A stretch of 46,695 nucleotides of DNA from Actinomycetes bacterium (GTDB taxonomy: Bacteria > Actinomycetota > Thermoleophilia > Gaiellales > F1-60-MAGs149). The position numbers and the translations under genes are program-made. Shown here piece by piece: positions 8,086 through 18,119 of this stretch. Below the pieces are notes generated by a model. The model saw nothing but the letters and a program-made list of their open reading frames with translations, was not told where the DNA came from and made no database searches. Location: positions 1 to 46,695 of the forward strand of contig JANYCN010000056.1 in assembly GCA_025360225.1 (NCBI GenBank). Direction: 5' to 3'. Position 1 is the first letter of the stretch. Each line of letters begins with the position of its first letter.

Positions 8086-11000
8086 TTAGGCGATGCAGGC
8101 CTGGTTCGCGTCCCCGTCCGTCGCCGGGCCCCACGCGGAGGCGAACCCGAGCACGTCGACGGCCCGGAACTGCACGGTGTATGTCCCCGTGATGGAGAGC
8201 GAGACCGTGTCACCGACGGCGATCTGCGATCCGTAGGTGGCGCCGCCGTCCGTCGAGATCCGCGACTCGTAGTGGTCGAGGCCGGAGCCGGCGTCCGTCG
8301 AACCGGCGGCGGTGATCGTTGCCGACGCGCCGCACGCCAGGAGGCCGAGGCCACCGCTGACGGTCGGAACGGTCGGCGCCGAGTGATCGATCCGCACCAT
8401 GGCGGCGGTGCTGGTGGTCGCGTTCCCGAGCACGTCGACGACCTGGAAGTCGACGATCGTCTCGCCCACGGCGGCGATCGTGACGGACGTGCCAGGTGAC
8501 CAGGTGCTGCCGCTGTCGATCGAGTAGCGGTAGCCCGCCACGCCAGAGCCTGCGTCGGTCGCGCCGCCTGCCGCCACCGTCACCGAGGGGACGTCGAGCC
8601 AGATGCTCGAGCCGCCGGTGACGGCCATCCCGGTCGGCGCGGAACGGTCGAGCATGACGATCGAGACGGCGGAGTACGCCGACTGGTTTCCGGCGGCATC
8701 GAGCGCCCGGAAGCGGACCCAGGTGATGCCCTCGGCTGTGATCGTCTCGCCGCTCGTCGACGCGGCTGCTGACCAGGTCGTGCCCCCGTCGGTGGAGGTG
8801 ATCTGCTCGTAGGTCGGTGGCACGCCGCTGTCATCGGTCGACGATGGCGTGAGGGTGACGGCGGCATCGGTCGTCCACACCCCGATCGTTGCGCCGTTCG
8901 GGTCGACGGTCGGGACTGTCGGTGCGGCGAGATCGACCTTCGCCGTTGCCCCGGCGCCGACGCTCGAGTACGGGCCGACGTTCCCGGCAGCGTCGAAGCG
9001 AGCGAAGCGGACGTACGTCAGGCCGGCCGCGGACACCGAGACCGAGGCGCCAGCGGAGGGCGCCGACCAGGTGACGTTGTCCGACGACGTCTCGTGGAGG
9101 GTGCCGACGACGCCGGAGAGCGCGTCGGAGCCGCCCGTTGCCTGGATCAGGACGGGGCCGACCTGCCAGCTGTTCGACCCGCCGGCCGCAGCTGGTGCTG
9201 TCGGCGCCACGGTGTCGATCATCGCTGTTGAACCGGCGCCGGAGACCGTCGGCCGCCAGCTGGAGGACTGTCCGGCATTCGAGACGGCGCGGAACTGGAC
9301 CGTCGTCGTACCGTCCGTGGAGACCGTCGTCGTGCCGTTCGTCGCGGCGACGGGCGCCGAGAAGAGGCCGCCGTTCAGGCTCGTGCGGTACTCGTACCCG
9401 GCGATCCCCGATGCAGCGGTCGACGTCCCTGCGGCGGAGAAGGTGACCGGCTGGTGCGTCCACGCCAGCGAGCCGCCGCTGACGCTTGGCGCCGAGGGGA
9501 GCGTCCGCTCGATGCGCACGGTGTTGCTGACCGGTGCCGACACGTTGCCGACGGCGTCCGTCACGGTGAACTGGACGATCGTCTCACCCTCGCTCGTCAC
9601 CGTCACCGACGTGCCGCCGGCCCACGACGCTCCACCGTCCAACGAGTAGCTGTAGGACCCGACGCCGGAGAGCGGATCGCTCGCCCCGGAGGCGGAGACG
9701 GTGACGCTGGCGACGTTCTGCCAGCCGAGGGCGCCGCCAGCGACGGCGAGGCCGGTTGGTGCTGACCGGTCGAGCTTGACGGTGGCGGACGCTGACCAGG
9801 AGGACGCGTTGCCGGCTGCGTCGTGCGCGCGGCTCTGCACGAGGGTCGTCGTCTCCGCGGTGACCGCGAAGGTTGCGCCCGACCCCTGCCCTGACCACGT
9901 CGTGCCGCCATCTGTCGAGGTCTGCCAGTCGTAGCTGACGGTTCCAGAGAGGGCGTCGGTCGAGGACGGGGTGATCGTCTCGGAGGCGAGGTTCTGCCAT
10001 CCTACGATCGCGCCCGACTGCGTCGGCGCGGGTGGGGCGGTGAGGTCGAGCCGAGCCTGGACGAGCGACGACCAGGCCGACGTGTTTCCGGCTCGGTCGA
10101 CGGTGCGGAAGCGGTACGTGCGGTCGCCGTTCGTGGTGACGGAGACCGAGGAACCCGTCACCGAACCGGCCCAGACGCCGACGCCAACCATCACGTCGTA
10201 CTCGTACCGGGCGATGCCGCTCGGGGTGTCCGTCGAGCCGCTCGCTGCCAGGGCGATCGGCGAGGTGTTCGTCCACGATGCGCCGCCCCCGGTCACGCTG
10301 GGTGTCGTCGGCGCGGTGTGGTCGAGCTGCACCGTCGAGTTGTCATCGACCGTCGACCAGGCGCTGACGTTGCCAGCAGCGTCGACAGCGCGGAACTGCA
10401 CCTCCGTGACACCGATCGCGGAGACGGCGAGGCTCGGGCCCGCTGTGACGGAGCCGTAGCTCCCGCCGTTCAAGAGCGAGTGGTACTCGTAGTGGATCGG
10501 CGAGAGCGCGTCGGTCGATCCGGCCGCGGTGACGGTGAGGCTCGCGGCAGCCGACCAGCCGGCGCCGTTGCCTCCCGAGACCGTTGGCACGCTCGGGGTA
10601 CCCCGGTCGATCTGGATCGCCGACGCCGTCGACCATGCCGACTGGTTCCCCGCGACGTCGATCGCTGCAGCGTGCACGTACTCGAGCCCTTGGGCGGTCT
10701 CGCTGAACGTCGCACCGGACGCAGCTGGCGTCCAGGTTGTTCCGTTCGTGGATGTCTCCCAGGCGAACGAGCCAGTGAGCCCGCTCGTCGCGTCAGACGA
10801 CGTTGCGGTGACGGTCTCCGATGCGGTGTTCGTCCAGACGTCAGCTGCGGGATTCGCCAACGTTGGCAGACCGGGCGCCGTCGTGTCGAGCATCGCCTCG
10901 GTCGTCGTCGACCAGGCGGATGCGTTGCCGGCCGCGTCGACGGCTCGGATGCGGTAGTCGGTGTCGCCGTCGGCGGCGACGTGCACCGTGCCGGTGACGG

Positions 11001-14000
11001 CGGGGCTGGCAGCGCCGGTGAACAAGCCGCCATGGGTGACGCTCTGGTACTCGTAACCCGCGACGGAGGAGACGGCGTCGGTTGCGCTTGCGGTGAGGTC
11101 AAAGACGCTGGTGTGCCAGCTCGCGCCGCCGCCCGTCACCGTCGGCGTCGTTGGGATGCTGCGGTCGAGCTGCACCGTCGCGGACGTAGACGGGGCCGAG
11201 GTGAGACCAGCGGTGTCGGTCGCCGTCGCCTGAACGTACGTCGTGCCCTCAGCCGTGACGTCGAGCGTCGGCGATGTTCCTGCCGAGCTCCAGGTGAGGT
11301 TATCGGTGGACGTCTGCCACGTGAAGGACGCGACGCCCGACGTTGCGTCTGCCGAGCTCGGGGTGATCGTGACCGACAGGGCGGTGCTCCACCCGATCGT
11401 GGCGCCGGCCAGAGCGGGCGCCGCGGGCGGGACGGTGTCGAGGTTGAGGTGCTGCGTCGCCGACCAGCTAGAGCGGTTGCCCGCGACGTCAAACGATCGG
11501 AGCTGCACGTCGTAGGCGCCGTCCACGGTGACCGTGGCGGGGAGGGCGAGCGACGGGCCGAAGGTGCCGGCGCTCGGGGCGATGCGGTACTCGTAGCCGG
11601 CGACCGTCGAGGTCGCGTCGGCCGAGCCGGCAGCGTCCAGCGAGACGGGAGAGGTCGTCTGCCACCCCGCGCCGGTGCCGGTGAACGAGCTCGGCACCGT
11701 CGGGGCGACGCTATCGAGCTGGATCAGCGCGCCCGTGCTCCACTGGCTAGCGTTGCCGACCTGGTCGATCGCGCGGAAGCGGACGTAGGTGTCACCCTCG
11801 GTAGCGTCGACGAGCTGCGCACCGGTGGCCGGCGCGCTCCACGTGCTGTTGTCGCTCGAGGTCTCCAGCTCGTAGGAGGCGATGCCCGACAACGCGTCGC
11901 TGGCGCTGGCATGGACCGTGACGCTCGACGTCGCCCAGCCGGTCGGGACGCCGACGATCGTCGGGATGGTCGGCGCCGTGCGGTCGATCATCACCGTCGC
12001 CTCGCTCACGGCGGAGATGTTCCCGACCGCGTCGATCGCGTAGAGGTCAACGAGGGTCGTGCCCTCCGCGCTGACGACGACGATCGCGCCAGCCGTTGGC
12101 GTCGACCAGGTGGTGCCGTTGTCGCTCGACGTGAGCGATGAGTAGACCACGCCGCCCGCGCCGGTGTCGCTCGACCCCGACGCCGTGACGGTCTCGCTGG
12201 CAACGGCCTGCCATCCGGCCTGCGCGCCGGAGACGACGGGCGGCGTCGGCCCCGTGCGGTCGAGCTGCACCGTCCCGGTCGCGGAGCCGGACGGGGTGCC
12301 TGCGCCGGAGAAGGCGAGGAACCGCACGTACGTCGAGCCCTCGCCGGAGACCTCGATCGTGTCGCCGGTCTGCGACGTCGTCCAGAGGCTGTTGTCGGTG
12401 GAGGTCTGGTAGATGTAGTGGTCGATCCCGGACAGCGGTGGCGCCGAGCTCGCCGTGACGGTGGCATGGAGCGCGGTTGACCAGCCGACCGGGATGCCCG
12501 AGAGGGTCGGATCGGCGGGAACGCCGCGGTCGATGCGCACGAGCCCGATCGTCGAGCCGGAGGTGTTTCCGGCAGCGTCGGTCGCGTGGAAGCGCACCTG
12601 TGTCTCGTCCTGCACGCTGACGGTGAGGGAGGAACTGGCCACGGTCGATGACCAGTGCGCGCCGAAGTCAGTGGATGTCTCGTAGCTATAGGTCGCGACA
12701 CCGGAGGTGGCGTCGCTGCTCGATGCTGTCACGGTCCGGCTCGGGGCGTTGAACCAGCTTGCCGAGGCGTTCGCGATCGACGGGGGGGAGGGCGCCGTCG
12801 CGTCGAGCCAGACGACGGCATCCGCCGACCAGCCAGACGCGTTGCCGGCGTTGTCGACGGCGCGGAACTCGACCAGCCACCTGCCGTCGGCGGCGACAGC
12901 GAGGATCGCACCTGCCGCGGCCGCGGTCCACGTCGTCCCGTTGTCGGACGACGCGCGGCGCTCGTAGCGAGCGACCCCGGAGGTCGGGTCGACGGAGCCG
13001 GTGCCGTCGACGGTGACGGGCGCGACGGTCGACCACGCTCCCACGCCGGCGCCACCGCTCGTCGCCGGCACGGTTGGTGGCGTGCTATCAACCTGGAGGT
13101 GTGCCGCGGCGGTTGCCGTGGAGGTTAGCCCTGCCTGGTCGACGGCACGAAAACGTACGTACGTCGCGCCGTCCACGGTCTGCGCGACGGAGCCGCCGGC
13201 GGTCCACGATCCGGGCCACGTCGAGCCGTCGACGGACGTCTGGTGGAACACTCCGGCAATGCCGGAGGTGGCATCTGTTGCCGTGGCAGAGGCCGTTACC
13301 GCGTGGGTCTGCCAGCCGCTTGGCGCGGTCATCGACGGCGTCGCCGGGGCGGTCGTGTCGACCTGCAGGTGCGCGGTGACCGACCATGGCGAGGTGTTGC
13401 CGGCCGAGTCGGTCGCCATGAAGCGGGCGTAGACCTCGCCGTCCGTTGCCTGGGTGACGCTGAGGCCCGGCGTTGGAGACGACCAGCTCGCGCCGTCGGG
13501 TGACGTCTCTTGAACGACCGAGGCGATCCCCGAGGTCGCGTCAGCGGCTGTTGCGGTGGCAGTGACTGGGAGAGACGTCTGCCAGCCGGTCGGCGCCGTC
13601 AAGCTCGGTGCTGCCGGCGGCGTCGCGTCGACCTGGAGCAGGCCTGCCGGGGACGGGTCGGAGACGAGGCCAGCGTTGTCCGTCGCGCGGAAGCGGACGT
13701 AGGTGGCGCCGTCGGTCGGCCGCGTCACGGACGAGCCGGCGCTCCACGCGCCACTCCAGGTCGAGCCGTCAGCGGACAACTGGTTCTCGAGGCCCGCGAC
13801 GCCCGAGGTCGCATCGGCCGATGTCGCGCTTGCCGTCGCGGCTGTCGTCTGCCAGCCGGCCGGGCCCGTGACGCTCGGGGTGTCGGGCTTCGTCATGTCG
13901 AGCTGAAGATGCTTTGCGGTCGACCAGCCCGACGAGTTCCCGGCGTTGTCCGAGGCGCGGAAGCGGACGTACGTGGTGCCGTCGGTGAGCTGTGAGAGCG

Positions 14001-15612
14001 AGCTACCGGGCTGGTCGGGAAGCCAGGTCGTGCCGTCGGCAGACGTCGCGAAGCGAACGCTCGCGATGCCGGACGTGGCGTCTGAGGCGATCGCCGTCGC
14101 TGTCAGCGGGCTGGTCGTCTGCCAGCCGGTCAGCGCAGCCACCAGCGGCGCCGCAGGCGCGGTCGTGTCGACCTGCAGCTCGGCCGGCGTCGAGTAGGCG
14201 GACATGTTGCCTGCCACGTCGACGGCGGCGAACTGGACGAACATGACGCCATCGGTCGACTGGGTGAACGAGGCGCCGTTCGTCGCCGGATCGAAGACGA
14301 GCCCGGCGAGCGAGGTCTGATAGCGGTACCCGCCGATGACGGGGAGCCCCGAGCCGGCGTCGCTCGACGTCGCGGTAGCCGTGACGCCCGCTGCCTGCCA
14401 GCCTTGGAGCGCGTCGACCGTCGGGATCGCAGGAGCGGTCATGTCGACCTGCACCACGGCGGGGGACGACCAGGCCGAGGTGTTGCCCGCGTTGTCGATC
14501 GCGCGGTACTCGACACGCACGACTCCATCTGTCGTCTGTGCCACCGAGGCGCCGGTTGCCGGCGCGCCGTAGGTTCCGCCGCCGTTCGTCGACGTGCGGT
14601 TCTCGATTCGCTTGACGCCGGAGGTCGCGTCGCTTGCAGCCGCCTGTGCCGTCACTGCGGTCGTCGACCAGCCGGCGGGGACGCCGCTGACCGTCGGCAC
14701 GTCAGGCGCCGTAGCGTCGACCTGGATCGCCGTGGAGGTCGTCCAATCGGAGGCGTTGCCGGCGTGGTCGATCGCGCGGAACTCGACGTCGATCGTTCCA
14801 TCGGCGGCCTGCGTGAACGTCGCGCCAGTGGCGGCTGCCGACCAGTTGACGGCATCGGACGACGTCCGGTGCTCGATCCTCACCAGCCCCGCATCGGTGC
14901 TCGCTCCGGTCGCCGTGACGGCGGCCGTCGACCAGGCGGTCGGAACGCCCGACACCGTCGGGAGGGGCGGCGCAGTACGATCGATCGCGGCGGTAGCCGT
15001 GTCGGACGGCGCAGTCCATCCGGTGGCGTTCCCGACCCGGTCGGTGGCGCGGAACTCGACGAGCGTCGTGCCTTCGTTGGTGACGATCACGTCGGTGCCA
15101 GCGGCGGCAGCGCCCCAGGTCGTGCCGCCGTCGATCGAGGAGCGGTGCTCAACCGTCGCGACGCCCGCGCCGGCGTCGCCGGCCTGCGCGTTGATCGTGA
15201 CGGAGGTGACGTTCGCCCAGGAGTCGGAGCCGCCCGCGATGATCAGCGTCGGCGCCGTCAGGTCGACGGTCCAGCTCACCGTTGCTGCCGCCTTCGCCTT
15301 GCCGAGCTTCGCCGCGATCTTCAGCGAGTGCGCGCCTGCCTTCAGTCCGGTAGCGCGAAACGGTGATGAGCACCGCTTCGCTGTCCCACCGTCGAGACGG
15401 CAGGTGAAGGTGGCAGCGCCCTTCGCGTTCACCTTCCAGGTGATGCGGGCGGAGGGCGACGCTGTCATCAGGCCAGGCTTCGCCGTAACGCTCACCGTGA
15501 GGGCGGCGGCACGTGGCGCCGCCTCGGACGCAACGGGCCAGAGGAGCGCTGCGAGGGCGGCGGCGAACAGCGCGGCGCCCGGGCGCCGGCCGGTGGCGAG
15601 GAAACGGGGCAT
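8086..15612 (-). CDS. Giant exported protein with about 26 tandem Ig-like (OmpL47-like) repeats
   Basis: The protein has 2508 aa. The start is the ATG at 15612-15610: it begins a clear signal peptide (MPRFLATGRRPGAALFAAALAA...ASEA), and a GGAGAGAGG ribosome-binding site lies just upstream, separated from the ATG by a run of nine C. The frame is open further upstream but lacks a signal sequence there. A short N-terminal domain (about 30-110) has a Cys pair in CRLDGGTAKRC. About 26 repeats of 85-95 residues follow. Each has the pattern W.....V...A...D..SG....E..TS.DG..W...............DG...V.FRA.D.AGN.S.W......LD.TAP..P, as in OmpL47-like Ig domains. There is no LPXTG motif, no C-terminal membrane anchor and no catalytic domain. 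It ends GPATDGDANQACIA, with a single Cys three residues from the end. Likely a secreted or cell-surface fibre or adhesin; the ligand is unknown. Confidence 0.85.
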   Translation of the reverse strand: MPRFLATGRRPGAALFAAALAALLWPVASEAAPRAAALTVSVTAKPGLMTASPSARITWKVNAKGAATFTCRLDGGTAKRCSSPFRATGLKAGAHSLKIAAKLGKAKAAATVSWTVDLTAPTLIIAGGSDSWANVTSVTINAQAGDAGAGVATVEHRSSIDGGTTWGAAAAGTDVIVTNEGTTLVEFRATDRVGNATGWTAPSDTATAAIDRTAPPLPTVSGVPTAWSTAAVTATGASTDAGLVRIEHRTSSDAVNWSAAATGATFTQAADGTIDVEFRAIDHAGNASDWTTSTAIQVDATAPDVPTVSGVPAGWSTTAVTAQAAASDATSGVKRIENRTSTNGGGTYGAPATGASVAQTTDGVVRVEYRAIDNAGNTSAWSSPAVVQVDMTAPAIPTVDALQGWQAAGVTATATSSDAGSGLPVIGGYRYQTSLAGLVFDPATNGASFTQSTDGVMFVQFAAVDVAGNMSAYSTPAELQVDTTAPAAPLVAALTGWQTTSPLTATAIASDATSGIASVRFATSADGTTWLPDQPGSSLSQLTDGTTYVRFRASDNAGNSSGWSTAKHLQLDMTKPDTPSVTGPAGWQTTAATASATSADATSGVAGLENQLSADGSTWSGAWSAGSSVTRPTDGATYVRFRATDNAGLVSDPSPAGLLQVDATPPAAPSLTAPTGWQTSLPVTATATAADATSGIASVVQETSPDGASWSSPTPGLSVTQATDGEVYARFMATDSAGNTSPWSVTAHLQVDTTAPATPSMTAPSGWQTHAVTASATATDATSGIAGVFHQTSVDGSTWPGSWTAGGSVAQTVDGATYVRFRAVDQAGLTSTATAAAHLQVDSTPPTVPATSGGAGVGAWSTVAPVTVDGTGSVDPTSGVARYERRASSDNGTTWTAAAAGAILAVAADGRWLVEFRAVDNAGNASGWSADAVVWLDATAPSPPSIANASASWFNAPSRTVTASSSDATSGVATYSYETSTDFGAHWSSTVASSSLTVSVQDETQVRFHATDAAGNTSGSTIGLVRIDRGVPADPTLSGIPVGWSTALHATVTASSAPPLSGIDHYIYQTSTDNSLWTTSQTGDTIEVSGEGSTYVRFLAFSGAGTPSGSATGTVQLDRTGPTPPVVSGAQAGWQAVASETVTASGSSDTGAGGVVYSSLTSSDNGTTWSTPTAGAIVVVSAEGTTLVDLYAIDAVGNISAVSEATVMIDRTAPTIPTIVGVPTGWATSSVTVHASASDALSGIASYELETSSDNSTWSAPATGAQLVDATEGDTYVRFRAIDQVGNASQWSTGALIQLDSVAPTVPSSFTGTGAGWQTTSPVSLDAAGSADATSTVAGYEYRIAPSAGTFGPSLALPATVTVDGAYDVQLRSFDVAGNRSSWSATQHLNLDTVPPAAPALAGATIGWSTALSVTITPSSADATSGVASFTWQTSTDNLTWSSAGTSPTLDVTAEGTTYVQATATDTAGLTSAPSTSATVQLDRSIPTTPTVTGGGASWHTSVFDLTASATDAVSSVAGYEYQSVTHGGLFTGAASPAVTGTVHVAADGDTDYRIRAVDAAGNASAWSTTTEAMLDTTAPGLPTLANPAADVWTNTASETVTATSSDATSGLTGSFAWETSTNGTTWTPAASGATFSETAQGLEYVHAAAIDVAGNQSAWSTASAIQIDRGTPSVPTVSGGNGAGWSAAASLTVTAAGSTDALSPIHYEYHSLLNGGSYGSVTAGPSLAVSAIGVTEVQFRAVDAAGNVSAWSTVDDNSTVQLDHTAPTTPSVTGGGASWTNTSPIALAASGSTDTPSGIARYEYDVMVGVGVWAGSVTGSSVSVTTNGDRTYRFRTVDRAGNTSAWSSLVQARLDLTAPPAPTQSGAIVGWQNLASETITPSSTDALSGTVSYDWQTSTDGGTTWSGQGSGATFAVTAETTTLVQSRAHDAAGNASSWSASATVKLDRSAPTGLAVAGGALGWQNVASVTVSASGASDPLSGVGSYSYSLDGGASWAGGTSVTVTSEGETIVQFTVTDAVGNVSAPVSNTVRIERTLPSAPSVSGGSLAWTHQPVTFSAAGTSTAASGIAGYEYRTSLNGGLFSAPVAATNGTTTVSTDGTTTVQFRAVSNAGQSSSWRPTVSGAGSTAMIDTVAPTAPAAAGGSNSWQVGPVLIQATGGSDALSGVVGTLHETSSDNVTWSAPSAGASVSVSAAGLTYVRFARFDAAGNVGPYSSVGAGATAKVDLAAPTVPTVDPNGATIGVWTTDAAVTLTPSSTDDSGVPPTYEQITSTDGGTTWSAAASTSGETITAEGITWVRFRALDAAGNQSAYSAVSIVMLDRSAPTGMAVTGGSSIWLDVPSVTVAAGGATDAGSGVAGYRYSIDSGSTWSPGTSVTIAAVGETIVDFQVVDVLGNATTSTAAMVRIDHSAPTVPTVSGGLGLLACGASATITAAGSTDAGSGLDHYESRISTDGGATYGSQIAVGDTVSLSITGTYTVQFRAVDVLGFASAWGPATDGDANQACIA

Positions 15613-15621
15613 GGGGGGGGG
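15613..15621 (-). repeat. Homopolymer of nine C between ribosome-binding site and start of the giant gene
   Basis: The plus strand reads nine G at 15613-15621. On the minus strand this is C9 directly between GGAGAGAGGT and ATG. Slippage here would change ribosome-binding-site spacing without altering the protein. Confidence 0.7.
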
Positions 15622-15678
15622 ACCTCTCTCCTTGACTGGCCGATGCGACGTCGGCACCGTCGCGACGACGGCTCTCAC

Positions 15679-15707
15679 AGCCTGATCGCCGGACGAGACT
15701 CTGTCAA
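15679..15707 (-). promoter_or_regulatory. Possible promoter of the giant repeat gene
   Basis: On the minus strand a perfect TTGACA (15707-15702) is followed after 17 nt by CAGGCT (15684-15679), a poor -10 box. The leader would be about 60 nt. The perfect -35 box makes it worth noting, but the -10 is weak. Confidence 0.3.
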
Positions 15708-15740
15708 GGGTCGGGTCATCGTTGGCGAGAATTGGCCGGG

Positions 15741-15746
15741 TAGACT
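15741..15746 (+). promoter_or_regulatory. -10 box of the AAA protease operon, leaderless
   Basis: TAGACT at 15741-15746 is separated by six nt from the GTG start at 15753, so transcription should begin at or next to the start codon. No ribosome-binding site is present, which agrees with a leaderless message. Confidence 0.5.
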
Positions 15747-15752
15747 GGGACG

Positions 15753-18119
15753 GTGACCGTTCCTCCCGTGCCCGCTGGGCCTCCATCGCCGACCGTCAAC
15801 ACCCTCGCCGATCAGTGGCGACGGGTCGGTCGTTTCGCCACCGGCGTCGCCGTGATCACGAGCCCGGTCGGGTTCCTGTGGGTGCGGGCCGTGTCGCCCG
15901 ACATGGCGCTTGGGCGCCAGCTCGTCGCCGTGCTCCTGATCATGGCAGCGTTCCGTGGCCTGATCGATGTCATCCTGCGCCGGCTGATCCCCTGGCCCAA
16001 CCTGTTCTCCACGGCTGACCCGACCTACCACGCCGAGGACGTGATGGCGCGGCGTCGGGCGTGGACGTGGCGCTCGTTCTACCGCTGGGTGTGGCGGGCG
16101 ATCCTCCTCGTCACGCTGATCTGGTTCTTCAAGAGCGAGACGGGTGACGGCAACGTCGGCTGGTGGCAGGCGACGACCGACGTGATCAGCACGGCGCGCA
16201 GCACCTTCACGCTCGGGTCGGCGTTCCAGATCATGATGCTGTTCCTGTTCAACTTCCTGATCTTCATGGGGCCCCTGATGCTGATGGGGATCATGCAGAT
16301 CAAGTCGTTTCAGCCGGGCGACGCGAACTGGGGCGTCAAGCTCGACGACGTGCGTGGGCAGGCGGAGTCGAAGGAGGACGTGCGCAAGATCGTCACGCTC
16401 TGGCAGTCCGGCTCGGCGTTCGAGAAGGCCGGCGGCAAGCGCGAACGCGGGATCCTCTTCCTCGGCGCACCCGGTACCGGCAAGACGATGCTGGCGAAGG
16501 CGATCGCGACGGGCTTCAACAGCCCGATCGTCACGATCCCCGGCTCGGGGTTCGCGCAGACCTTCATTGGCATGGACGTGCTCGTCGTTCGCTGGCTGAT
16601 CATGCGGGCCAGGCGGATGGCGAAGAAGTGGGGCGGCCAGTGCATCGTCTTCATCGACGAGATCGACGCCGTCGGCATGCGGCGATCGAGCCTGGCCGGT
16701 CAGGCCGCGCCGGCGACGGGGTGGAACCGCTCGATCCACGAGGATCTCTGGTTCGGCCCGCATGGCTCGCTGAACCCGTCAGGCGACCTGATCGCGGAGA
16801 GCGCTGCGTGGCGGGAGCGGCTGTTCGCGGACCGCGCCGCGGGCTCCGTGCCTCAGGGCAGCCTCACGCTCAGGCGGCTCGGTGGAGCGATCAACGCGAT
16901 CGTTCCCGGGATGTTCGGCGGTGGCCAGATGGCGCTCCAGCAGCTGCTGATCGCGATGGACGGAATGTCCGACCCGCCCCTGAAGAAGCGGCTGATCGTC
17001 GGGCAGACGAACGCGTTCCTGGACGCCCTCTACATCGTGCCGCGCAAGATCGGCCGGTTCTCGCTCCGGCTTCGAGCACCGAAGCCGCGTGCGGAGCAGA
17101 TCTACTTCATCGGGGCCTGCAACGTCCCGCTCGCCGCGCTCGACCCGGCGCTCGTGCGCCCCGGGCGACTCGGCCGTCACGTCCACTTCCGCACGCCGAC
17201 GAAGGCCGATCGTCGCGACATCTTTGACCTGTACCTCGGGAAGGTGTCGCACGAGCCCGACGTCGGCACGGAGGCCCGTCGCGACGAGCTCGCCCGGGTC
17301 ACGCCCGGCTACTCGCCGGCGATGATCGACCAGCTCTGCTCGATGGCGTTGACCTACGCCCATCACGATGCCAGGGAACGCGCGAGCTGGCCCGACTTCC
17401 TCAAGGCCATGGAGAACGTCGAGTCGGGGACGGCGATCAACCTCGAGTACGTCGAGGCCGAGTCCCGGGCGATCGCCGTGCACGAGGCGGGACATGCGAT
17501 CGCGGCGCACCTCTTCTGCCCCGGCAACGAGTCGACGCGGCTCACGATCAGGCCGCGCGCCGACGGCTCGCTCGGCCACCTGATGTGGGCGGAGAAGGAG
17601 GAGCGCTTCGTGCACTGGCGCGACGAGCTATTGCAGCTGCTGATCGTGACGGTTGGCGCCCACGCAGCGGAGCTCGCCGTGTACGGGCAGAACGGCCAGG
17701 GCGTCGGCGGCGACATGTACTCGGCTTCCTACCGGGCGGGCGCGATGGCGTCGCGCTGGGCGATGACGCCGTCGCGGTGCGAGCTCAACAAGACGTTTCC
17801 GCTGAAGCGTGAGGAGGATGCCGCCCGGCGTCGCGTCCTGCGTCGCTTCGAGGAGATCGGGTCGGCGCTCCTGAACCACAGCGCCCTCTCTGACGGCGAT
17901 CGTCGGTCGCAGAAGACCGTGTGTCAGATCCTCGGAGAGGCGTACGTCACGGCCTGGAACACGATGGACCAGAACCGATCCGGCATCAGCCACGTGGCCG
18001 ACGTCCTCGTCGAGCGCCGCGAGCTGCACGGCAACGAGATCAACGAGGTCCTCGACGCTGCGGGGCTCGTCCACCCGACCATCGACCTGCTGGAGGAGCG
18101 GTGTTGGCCGACCCTATGA
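15753..18119 (+). CDS. FtsH-like membrane AAA+ metalloprotease with a large AAA insertion
   Basis: The protein has 788 aa and a leaderless GTG start. Three hydrophobic regions (about 25-75, 105-125, 155-185) anchor it. The AAA module has Walker A GAPGTGKTM (about 238-246), a pore-type FIG, Walker B IVFIDEIDAVG (about 297-307) and a second region of homology GACNVPLAALDPALVRPGRLGR (about 453). FtsH has roughly 40 residues between Walker B and this region; here there are about 145, so about 100 residues are inserted. The M41 peptidase follows: HEAGH at about 577-581 and a likely third zinc ligand, Asp654, in GVGGDMYSAS. By homology it degrades membrane and soluble proteins using ATP. It overlaps the next gene (ATGA). 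It is a divergent FtsH paralogue, not an ordinary FtsH. Confidence 0.85.
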   Translation: MTVPPVPAGPPSPTVNTLADQWRRVGRFATGVAVITSPVGFLWVRAVSPDMALGRQLVAVLLIMAAFRGLIDVILRRLIPWPNLFSTADPTYHAEDVMARRRAWTWRSFYRWVWRAILLVTLIWFFKSETGDGNVGWWQATTDVISTARSTFTLGSAFQIMMLFLFNFLIFMGPLMLMGIMQIKSFQPGDANWGVKLDDVRGQAESKEDVRKIVTLWQSGSAFEKAGGKRERGILFLGAPGTGKTMLAKAIATGFNSPIVTIPGSGFAQTFIGMDVLVVRWLIMRARRMAKKWGGQCIVFIDEIDAVGMRRSSLAGQAAPATGWNRSIHEDLWFGPHGSLNPSGDLIAESAAWRERLFADRAAGSVPQGSLTLRRLGGAINAIVPGMFGGGQMALQQLLIAMDGMSDPPLKKRLIVGQTNAFLDALYIVPRKIGRFSLRLRAPKPRAEQIYFIGACNVPLAALDPALVRPGRLGRHVHFRTPTKADRRDIFDLYLGKVSHEPDVGTEARRDELARVTPGYSPAMIDQLCSMALTYAHHDARERASWPDFLKAMENVESGTAINLEYVEAESRAIAVHEAGHAIAAHLFCPGNESTRLTIRPRADGSLGHLMWAEKEERFVHWRDELLQLLIVTVGAHAAELAVYGQNGQGVGGDMYSASYRAGAMASRWAMTPSRCELNKTFPLKREEDAARRRVLRRFEEIGSALLNHSALSDGDRRSQKTVCQILGEAYVTAWNTMDQNRSGISHVADVLVERRELHGNEINEVLDAAGLVHPTIDLLEERCWPTL

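Noticed and set aside
6582-8354. 590-codon minus-strand open frame over the permease genes
   Set aside because: Antisense to conserved permeases and crosses the terminator hairpin.
10318-12141. 607-codon plus-strand open frame inside the giant repeat gene
   Set aside because: Its repetitiveness only mirrors the repeats on the opposite strand; no signal, domain or ribosome-binding site supports it.
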